Assembly (NCBI GenBank): GCA_035461905.1
Contig: DATHUV010000034.1
Span: forward strand, 9,267-73,266
Direction: 5' to 3'
From: SZUA-442 sp035461905
GTDB lineage: Bacteria; Actinomycetota; Acidimicrobiia; Spongiisociales; UBA5794
DNA length: 64,000 nucleotides
Shown: positions 58,480 through 64,000 of the stretch, piece after piece
How positions within the stretch are numbered: position 1 is the stretch's first letter
Layout of the letters: the number at the start of each line of letters is the position of its first letter
Notes under the pieces: generated by a model
Seen by the model: the letters and a program-made list of their open reading frames with translations, nothing else
Database searches by the model: none
What the model was told of the DNA's origin: nothing
Program-made: the position numbers and the translations under genes

Positions 58480-58485
58480 TAGCGT
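58480..58485 (+). promoter_or_regulatory. Leaderless -10 box (TAGCGT) of the acidic protein gene
   Basis: TAGCGT followed by 6 nt and the ATG at 58492. Confidence 0.55.
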
Positions 58486-58491
58486 TGCGGC

Positions 58492-59124
58492 ATGCTGCCG
58501 ATACGCATCATCGAGACCGAACGAGAGGACTTCGACGGGCCCATCGTCGAGCTGTGGCGCGAGGACGACTTCATCGGCCTCGTGTTCTGGGACGGCGAGG
58601 CGACGATCCTGCAGGTGTACCCGGACGGGGAGGGCGACGTCCACGATCTGGACGTACGCGAGCTCCAGATGCTGTTGGACACGGCGATGCGGATCGTCGA
58701 TCCCGACGCCTTCGATGCGGAGATGGACCAGCTCCGGAGCGCGGCCGTGGCCGCACAGTCGTGGGGGGACGAGCACCCGGCAACGGTCGAGCTGCTTGCC
58801 GACTTCGATGGGCGGGCCGTGTTCCGCACGGACGAAGGCGAGGGGTTCTTCGATCGTGCGACTGCATTGGCGTTCATCGACAAGTGCGAGGAGCTGGACC
58901 TTGCCGTCGTGGAGATGGACGGCCTCGACCTCGTGGACGACGCGGTGACGTCACGCGAAGGCCTCGACCTGGTCGTACCCGACCAGCCGATGATGACGTG
59001 GTCCGAGGCGCGGGCATTCGCAAACCGAACTGCCCACCGAACGCTCGACGGATGGCCTGCTGATGACGACCTCGTGGTGGCGTTCGTGTTCCGCCAACCC
59101 GACGGAGAGGACATCGTCGCGTGA
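58492..59124 (+). CDS. Acidic soluble protein of unknown function
   Basis: 210 aa, strongly acidic, no signal peptide or membrane segment. Two halves look alike: a beta strand pair (VELWREDDFIGLVFWDGEATILQVYP) with a following helix, then (VELLADFDGRAVFRTDEGEGFFDR). No known family recognised. The ATG follows TAGCGT by 6 nt, so the start is probably right and leaderless. Convergent with the next membrane protein, 4 bp apart. Confidence 0.7.
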   Translation: MLPIRIIETEREDFDGPIVELWREDDFIGLVFWDGEATILQVYPDGEGDVHDLDVRELQMLLDTAMRIVDPDAFDAEMDQLRSAAVAAQSWGDEHPATVELLADFDGRAVFRTDEGEGFFDRATALAFIDKCEELDLAVVEMDGLDLVDDAVTSREGLDLVVPDQPMMTWSEARAFANRTAHRTLDGWPADDDLVVAFVFRQPDGEDIVA

Positions 59125-59128
59125 TGTC

Positions 59129-59485
59129 TCACGCCGACGCCGTGATGAGCACCCCCGTCACGAGATAGATCGCTCCGACGAGGAGCGGTATGTTCGTGAT
59201 CACCGACTCGGTGCCTCTCGGGGTTTCCCACGACGAACCGTTGATCGCCAGGTCGATGAACGAACCCGCGATGGGGCCGAAGATCATCGTCAACACGCCG
59301 AGCACCACGACGAGGTATCCCATCATCGTCTGGACGGCGACTGGCTCACACGCTGCGCCCACCACGGTTCCATCGCAGAAGTCCGGCCACAGTGGTGCGA
59401 ATACGACCGACAGCACCCAAGCCGCCGCATAGCCGGCGACAGTCAGGACGACCGTCCGGATTGGCCTCGATCGAAGCATCCGCAT
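59129..59485 (-). CDS. Small membrane protein of unknown function
   Basis: 118 aa with three predicted transmembrane helices (VVLTVAGYAAAWVLSVVFA, MGYLVVVLGVLTMIFGPIAG, NIPLLVGAIYLVTGVLITA) and a Cys pair in the outside loop (FCDGTVVGAACEP). No known family. TACCCT lies 6 nt before the ATG at 59485, and the next start (ATG 59479) is too close to matter. Its promoter is divergent from that of hisC. Confidence 0.65.
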   Translation of the reverse strand: MRMLRSRPIRTVVLTVAGYAAAWVLSVVFAPLWPDFCDGTVVGAACEPVAVQTMMGYLVVVLGVLTMIFGPIAGSFIDLAINGSSWETPRGTESVITNIPLLVGAIYLVTGVLITASA

Positions 59486-59491
59486 CAGGCA

Positions 59492-59497
59492 AGGGTA
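59492..59497 (-). promoter_or_regulatory. Leaderless -10 box (TACCCT) of the membrane protein gene
   Basis: TACCCT on the minus strand, 6 nt before the ATG at 59485. Confidence 0.5.
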
Positions 59498-59532
59498 GGG
59501 GATGTCGATCTGCCCGGCCCGGCGCCGCGTAT

Positions 59533-59538
59533 TACCCT
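59533..59538 (+). promoter_or_regulatory. -10 box (TACCCT) of hisC
   Basis: TACCCT, about 28 nt before the GTG at 59566, giving a short leader that carries GAGGAAG as Shine-Dalgarno. Confidence 0.45.
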
Positions 59539-59565
59539 GTGTGTGTTCCCCCGAGGAAGTGACCA

Positions 59566-60639
59566 GTGCCGAGATACCGACCGGACATCGATGCGATTCC
59601 CCGGTACGTACCGGGCAGACCCATCGAGGACGTCGTTCGCGAGCTCGGCATCACGTCCATCGACAAGCTCGCCTCGAACGAGCATCCCGAGCCCCCGTTT
59701 CCCGAGGTGCTCGAGGCCATCCACGCCGCATCCGACGGACTCAACCGCTATCCCGACAGCGGCGTCCACGTCCTCAGGCATGCCATTGCCGAGTACCACG
59801 GCGTTCCACCTGAAGCGGTCTGGGTCGGTGCAGGGTCATCCGAGATCCTGCGATGCTCCGCACTGGCCGTGGGGGGTCCTGGTACGAGCGCGGTCTATGC
59901 ATCCCCGTCGTTCGTGATGTACGCGATCGGGACCATGATCTCGGGTGCGGAGCCGGTGACGGTGCCGCTCACGCCCGGCCACGACCACGACCTGGACGCG
60001 ATGCTCGCCGCGCTGCGCGAGGACACGACGATGGTCTACGTGTGCAATCCGAACAACCCGACGGGCGGCTTCCGTAGCGGGGACGACGTCGATGCGTTCA
60101 TCTCGGAGGTGCCGACGGGCACGGTGTTGATCATCGATGAGGCGTACGCGGAGTACGTCACCGATCCGACCTATCGCTCCATGGTCCACCGTGCACTCGA
60201 GTCGCCGAACGTACTCGTGACCCGCACGTTCTCGAAGGTCTACGGCCTTGCGGGCCTCCGTGTCGGGTACGGCATCGGCGATCCCGACATGGTTGCGACG
60301 CTCCGAACGACCCAGGCTCCATTCTCGGTCACGACTCTCGGCCAGGTCGCGGCTCTCGAGGCGCTCCGACACGATGACCGTGTCCGGGACAGGGCGGCCG
60401 CCAACGCGAAAGGCAGGGAGACCCTCGTGGAGGGCCTCACCGCCCTCGGCTACCTGGTGGCGCCGACGCAGGCGAACTTCGTGTATTTCGAGCCGGAGAA
60501 CGGGGCGGCCGCCCTCGGCGACCGGCTCCTCTCGCTCGGCATCATCGTCAGGGTGCTCGGTGACGGTGTCCGCGTCTCCGTCGGGACAGAGGACGAGAAC
60601 GCGCGTTTCCTCGCGGCGATGGGTGACCTCGATGCGTAG
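59566..60639 (+). CDS. hisC: Histidinol-phosphate aminotransferase-like enzyme
   Basis: 357 aa, fold-type I aminotransferase. Asn in YVCNPNNPTGG, Asp/Tyr in LIIDEAYAEY, PLP lysine in TRTFSKVYGLAG and Arg in GLRVGYGIG. It transaminates histidinol phosphate or aromatic amino acids. GTG start with GAGGAAG upstream. No other his genes are near, so a role in aromatic amino-acid or side pathway is possible. Confidence 0.82.
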   Translation: MPRYRPDIDAIPRYVPGRPIEDVVRELGITSIDKLASNEHPEPPFPEVLEAIHAASDGLNRYPDSGVHVLRHAIAEYHGVPPEAVWVGAGSSEILRCSALAVGGPGTSAVYASPSFVMYAIGTMISGAEPVTVPLTPGHDHDLDAMLAALREDTTMVYVCNPNNPTGGFRSGDDVDAFISEVPTGTVLIIDEAYAEYVTDPTYRSMVHRALESPNVLVTRTFSKVYGLAGLRVGYGIGDPDMVATLRTTQAPFSVTTLGQVAALEALRHDDRVRDRAAANAKGRETLVEGLTALGYLVAPTQANFVYFEPENGAAALGDRLLSLGIIVRVLGDGVRVSVGTEDENARFLAAMGDLDA

Positions 60640-60651
60640 GCCTTCCAACTC

Positions 60652-60705
60652 CCCGTTCCTGCGTAACTCACGTCCCCTCCCGGGGCGTCAGCTACGCAAG
60701 GACGG
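60652..60705. repeat. Palindromic 3'-end element, divergent copy R5
   Basis: Arms CCCGTTCCTGCGTA and complement, central part changed relative to R1-R4 but still paired. It lies 12 nt after the hisC stop. Its right end overlaps GGGAGGGG, the likely ribosome-binding site of the following gene. Confidence 0.7.
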
Positions 60706-60716
60706 GAGGGGCGCCC

Positions 60717-62834
60717 ATGCGTGAGCCTGCATCGGTCGATTGGGCGGATCTGTATGAGGTCGTCGGACGTGACGGGTCGATCGTCGGGGACGGTGAGATG
60801 CCGCCGTGGATCACGGAGGAACTCGCAACCGACCTCTACCGGGGGATGCTGTGCGCGAGGGTGTTCGACCGGCGTGCCACCGCAGCCCAGCGTCAGGGGC
60901 GGATCGGCACGTACGCGATCGCCGAGGGGCACGAAGCGATCCAGGTCGGGAGCGCCAAGGCACTTCGACCGAATGACTTCGTATACCCGGGGTATCGGGA
61001 GCACGGCGTGCAGATCGCAATGGGCGTCCCCTACGACACGATCCTGTCGTACTGGCGGGGCCTCCCCAACGCGACCTGGGATCCGCCTGCCATGCGCCAG
61101 ATGGTGGTCACGGTGCCGATCGGAAGCCATCTCCCCCACGCGGTCGGGCACGCGTATGCCGAGCGTCTCGCCGGACACGATGTGGTGACGGTCGCCTACA
61201 TCGGTGATGGCGGGACATCCGAGAACGACTTCCACTCCGGGGTCAACTTCGCGGGTGTGTGGAAGACGCCCACCGTCTTCATCGTGTCAAACAACTTCTA
61301 CGCGATCTCGGTGCCGTACGAGCAGCAGACGGCAGCCGCGAACCTCGCTGCGAAGGCTCCGGGCTATGGCGTGGCGGCAGAGCGGGTGAACGGGTTCGAT
61401 GCCCTCGCGGTATACGACGCAACGCGTCGAGCCGTCGAGCGTGGAGCGGCGGGGGATGGGCCAACGCTCATCGAGGCTGTCTGTTACCGATTCGGTCCCC
61501 ACGCAACTGCCGACGATCCCGGCCTGTACCGGACGAAGGACGAGGAGGAACTGTGGCGCCCGTACGACCCGCTCATCCGGATGCGTCGGTTCCTCGAGTC
61601 GAACGGGTGGTGGGATACCGATCGTGAGGACGAAGCACAGAATGCGGCCGCGTCCGCCTTCGATCAAGCGCTCGACCGGGTGACCGCGATCCCGCTTCCT
61701 CCACGGTCGGATGCGATCGCGCACACCTTCTCGCGAACACCCGACTCCCTCCTCGAGCAGCTCAATCGAATAGAGGATGCCGCAGGGGAGGCCAGGACTG
61801 AGCTCCCGGCGTCGGAGCGGTTCGATGTGGGTGTGGACCAGCTCCCCGACGGTCCAACCACCTCGTTGACGATGGCAGAGGCCATCAACGCTGCGTTGCA
61901 CCATGAGATGGGTGCTGATCCCACGACCGTTCTCCTCGGCCAGGACGTCGCGGTGGCCGGAGGTGTGTTCCGGGTGTCCGTCGGCCTCCTCGAGGCGTTC
62001 GGTCCCGAACGGGTGATCGACACGCCGATCAACGAGTCCGGCATCGTCGGGACGGCGATCGGCATGGCGATGGCCGGGATGAGGCCGATCGCTGAGATCC
62101 AGTTCGAAGGGTTCTCATATCCCGCGTTCGACCAGATCGCGAGCCACCTCGGACGGATACGGTTCCGCTCCCGCGGGCACACGTCGCTCCCGATGGTTCT
62201 ACGGATGCCCAACGGAGCAGGCATCGGCGCCCACGAGCACCACTGTGACAGTCCCGAGGCGTACTTTGCCCACGTGCCCGGTGTGATCGTCGTCGTCCCT
62301 TCGTCCCCGATCGACGCCAAGGGTCTGCTCGCAGCCGCGATCCGGTCACCGGACCCGGTGATCTTCCTCGAACCGAAGGTGTTGTACAGGGCCGGACGCG
62401 AGGAGGTGCCCGACGCACCGTACGAGCTCCCCATCGGCAGGGCCCGTATCCGTCGCCCCGGAAGCGATGTCACCCTCGTGACCTACGGGGGGATGGTGCC
62501 CGTTTCGCTCCGTGCGGCGGGGATGGTGGAGGGGGAAGGCGTCGATGTCGAGGTGATCGACCTTCGCACGATCTACCCGTGGGATGTCGGGACAGTGGCG
62601 GACTCGGTCAGCCGAACGGGCCGCCTTCTCTTCGTCCAGGAGCCCCAACGCACGGGAGGGGTGGGTGCCGAGGTCGTGGCCGAGATCGCCGAACGGTGCG
62701 GCTACGACCTGATCGCTCCACCGCGGCGGTTCAGCGCGACGGACGCCCCGTGGCCCCAGTTCGCGGTCGAACGACACGCACTGCTCACCGACACGATGAT
62801 CGCCTCGGAACTCCGCTCCCTCGTTCTTGCGTAA
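60717..62834 (+). CDS. Fused E1 alpha-beta 2-oxoacid dehydrogenase
   Basis: 705 aa. Residues 1-350 are E1-alpha: YAIAEGHEAIQVG, and the thiamine-diphosphate motif GDGGTSENDFHSGVNFAG...VSNN. From about 385 on it is E1-beta: LTMAEAINAALHHEM, DTPINESGIVGTAIGMAMAGMRPIAEIQF and the C-terminal swinging part. It decarboxylates a branched-chain or pyruvate-type 2-oxo acid with ThDP. The two subunits are normally separate genes in this group. E2 and E3 are not here. Stop lies in R6. Confidence 0.9.
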   Translation: MREPASVDWADLYEVVGRDGSIVGDGEMPPWITEELATDLYRGMLCARVFDRRATAAQRQGRIGTYAIAEGHEAIQVGSAKALRPNDFVYPGYREHGVQIAMGVPYDTILSYWRGLPNATWDPPAMRQMVVTVPIGSHLPHAVGHAYAERLAGHDVVTVAYIGDGGTSENDFHSGVNFAGVWKTPTVFIVSNNFYAISVPYEQQTAAANLAAKAPGYGVAAERVNGFDALAVYDATRRAVERGAAGDGPTLIEAVCYRFGPHATADDPGLYRTKDEEELWRPYDPLIRMRRFLESNGWWDTDREDEAQNAAASAFDQALDRVTAIPLPPRSDAIAHTFSRTPDSLLEQLNRIEDAAGEARTELPASERFDVGVDQLPDGPTTSLTMAEAINAALHHEMGADPTTVLLGQDVAVAGGVFRVSVGLLEAFGPERVIDTPINESGIVGTAIGMAMAGMRPIAEIQFEGFSYPAFDQIASHLGRIRFRSRGHTSLPMVLRMPNGAGIGAHEHHCDSPEAYFAHVPGVIVVVPSSPIDAKGLLAAAIRSPDPVIFLEPKVLYRAGREEVPDAPYELPIGRARIRRPGSDVTLVTYGGMVPVSLRAAGMVEGEGVDVEVIDLRTIYPWDVGTVADSVSRTGRLLFVQEPQRTGGVGAEVVAEIAERCGYDLIAPPRRFSATDAPWPQFAVERHALLTDTMIASELRSLVLA

Positions 62835-62874
62835 CTGAGTTCCACCCTCGGTGGAACTCAGTTACGCAAGAACG
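62822..62874. repeat. Palindromic 3'-end element, copy R6
   Basis: Perfect 25-bp arms with only 3 bp between, starting CGTTCTTGCGTAACTGAG. Compared with R1-R4 the GGG/CCC step is GAG/CTC, changed on both arms. It lies between E1 and hspR (convergent) and gives the E1 gene its last codons and stop. Confidence 0.9.
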
Positions 62875-62876
62875 GG

Positions 62877-63278
62877 TCAGGTGCCGTCGTTGAAGGGATC
62901 AGGTCTGCGGATCGCAGGGAGTTGGCGCTTCGAGGTTCGGCCCATCTCGATCAGCATCGTGTGCGTCCGTTCGCCGCGGCGCTCCTCGGCATCCTCGAGG
63001 AGCCTGCGGAGCCTGTCGACCTGGCTGCGCAGCCGGTCATTGTCCTTCTGGAGGCGGAGGATCCGCCTGATGCCCTCGATGTTGACGCCCGCGTTCGACA
63101 GTTCCTGGATGAGCTGGAGTCGCTCCACATCGGCCTGGCTGTAGCGGCGCGTTCCGCCCGGCGTGCGATAGGGCTCGACCAGTCCCTTGCGCTCGTACAC
63201 GCGCAGGGTCTGTGGGTGCATACCGACGATCTCGGCCGCCACCGAAATGATGTACACCGCGTCTCTCTGTTCGCTCAT
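62877..63278 (-). CDS. hspR: Heat-shock repressor HspR
   Basis: 133 aa, MerR-type helix-turn-helix: IISVAAEIVGMHPQTLRVYERKGLVEPYRTPGGTRRYSQADVERLQ, then a leucine-rich coiled coil (LRLQKDNDRLRSQVDRLRRLL). HspR binds HAIR sites and, together with DnaK, represses heat-shock genes. Start 63278 (MSEQRDAVY) is 1 nt after the dnaJ stop, and an ORF extension to 63353 is not needed. clpB carries a HAIR-like site. Confidence 0.92.
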   Translation of the reverse strand: MSEQRDAVYIISVAAEIVGMHPQTLRVYERKGLVEPYRTPGGTRRYSQADVERLQLIQELSNAGVNIEGIRRILRLQKDNDRLRSQVDRLRRLLEDAEERRGERTHTMLIEMGRTSKRQLPAIRRPDPFNDGT

Positions 63279-63279
63279 G

Positions 63280-64000
63280 TCACACTCCCAATACCGATCG
63301 GGGATTCCAATCCTTCTCCGCTGCTCGCAGCGCCTCGAGTGCCGCCCGCTCATCGTCCGATGTCTTGGTTGGGACCGCGACCTCGAGTGTCACCACCAGA
63401 TCACCCGTACCGGACTGCGTCTCGACACCCTTGCCGCTCACCTTCAACTTCGCACCGCTCTGGGTGCCGGCGGGAACACGGATCTTCGTCGAGCCGTCGA
63501 GCGTCGGCACGGTGACGACCGCTCCGAGCGCGGCCTCGGTGTACGTGATCGGCACCGTCAACCCGAGGTCCCTCTTACCCTGGCGGGCGAACAGGGGATG
63601 GGTCCCGACATGGACCGTCACGTACAGGTCGCCCGCGGGGCCACCGCTGTTTCCGGGGCCGCCCTTGCCCGAGACGCGAACCTTCGTGCCGTCCGCCACA
63701 CCCTTGGGAATCCTGACCTTCACCGACGTCCCGCCGACCTGGAATTCACGCGTCGCACCGGAGAGGGCCTCGTGGAATGACAGCGAGATGCTTCCCGCCA
63801 CGTCCTGTCCCTTGGTCGGGCGAGGTGCCCGCTGGCGGCCGCCACCGAAGAGGTCCTGGAAGCCGCTGAAGATGTCGTCGGGCGAGCCGGTTCTCACCCC
63901 TCCGCCGAAGAGGTCCTCGACCCGGACGTACTGCTGGCCTCCCTGGGGGCCGCCGACGAAGTACCCCATCTCACGCGCATGGTCGTACTCGGTCCTGGTC
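63280..64000 (-). CDS. DnaJ-family co-chaperone, C-terminal part (5' end outside window)
   Basis: 239 residues visible, open at the right edge. A Gly/Phe-rich linker (DLFGGGVRTGSP, SGFQDLFGGG) is followed by the two beta-barrel substrate domains (ISLSFHEALSGATREFQV, DGTKVRVSGKGGPG, GDLYVTVHVGTHPLFARQG). The CxxCxGxG zinc repeats of DnaJ are missing, as in CbpA-type proteins. The J domain should lie right of the window. It stands directly before hspR, as in actinobacterial dnaK-grpE-dnaJ-hspR operons. Confidence 0.88.
   Translation of the reverse strand, partial: TRTEYDHAREMGYFVGGPQGGQQYVRVEDLFGGGVRTGSPDDIFSGFQDLFGGGRQRAPRPTKGQDVAGSISLSFHEALSGATREFQVGGTSVKVRIPKGVADGTKVRVSGKGGPGNSGGPAGDLYVTVHVGTHPLFARQGKRDLGLTVPITYTEAALGAVVTVPTLDGSTKIRVPAGTQSGAKLKVSGKGVETQSGTGDLVVTLEVAVPTKTSDDERAALEALRAAEKDWNPRSVLGV

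Noticed and set aside
576..62874. R1-R7 as a CRISPR array or insertion-sequence ends
   Set aside because: Copies are single and kilobases apart, with no spacers, transposase or target duplications near.

Overview
The window is GC-rich, densely coding bacterial chromosome that looks like an Actinomycetota (actinobacterium). Supporting traits are an HspR repressor with its DnaJ partner and a ClpB gene carrying a HAIR-like operator, PPOX- and DDN-type (F420-like) flavin/deazaflavin folds, a CBS–MetB pair, a LytR-CpsA-Psr cell-wall ligase, and TANNNT -10 boxes placed 6-8 nt in front of start codons (leaderless transcription). A deep branch such as Acidimicrobiia is possible, but the sequence alone does not settle the class. 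No rRNA, tRNA, CRISPR array, transposase or phage gene was seen; this is a core-genome segment.

Layout. 1-2.9 kb: end of a cystathionine beta-synthase, metB and rsgA. 2.9-5.5 kb (minus): cbiMNQO-type Ni/Co ECF transporter with a Nur-like operator. 5.7-9.3 kb (minus): a lipoprotein, a PAP2-like/kinase fusion, a Fur-family regulator and a PPOX protein. 9.4-15.3 kb: an SDR/class V aminotransferase pair, an LCP protein, ilvD, an in-frame-UGA selenoprotein of the SelW/Rdx family, and two small proteins. 15.3-23.6 kb: amidohydrolase, inositol-phosphatase-like protein, Lnt, class III aminotransferase, dienoyl-CoA-isomerase-like protein, DUF4349 and DUF4389 proteins. 23.8-37.5 kb (minus): a purine supercluster (purA, D, E, B, C, S, Q, L, F, M) with an amidase and a rhomboid inserted. 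37.8-43.3 kb: polar amino-acid ABC importer. 43.3-52.6 kb: lgt, AhpD-like protein, M20 hydrolase, Ca2+-type P-ATPase, VOC protein, rhodanese/SufE divergent pair, and a PadR-NfeD-SPFH operon. 52.7-64 kb: lipoprotein, DDN-like protein, clpB, methyltransferase, copper chaperone, small proteins, hisC, a fused E1alpha-E1beta 2-oxoacid dehydrogenase, hspR and the end of dnaJ.

How it works together. Most operons start with a leaderless gene and continue through 4-bp ATGA/GTGA stop/start overlaps. lgt and lnt mature lipoproteins, several of which are encoded here. HspR (right edge) probably represses clpB through the HAIR-like site. The Fur-family gene is a candidate regulator of the Ni/Co transporter.

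The most unusual signals are two. First, an SelW-like gene at 14300 has a TGA codon exactly at the redox-active selenocysteine position, followed by a hairpin that fits the bacterial SECIS layout. Second, a dispersed family of seven ~50-bp palindromes lies at gene 3' ends; in four cases it supplies the last codons and stop (Val-Leu/Pro-Ala-stop) of the neighbouring gene.
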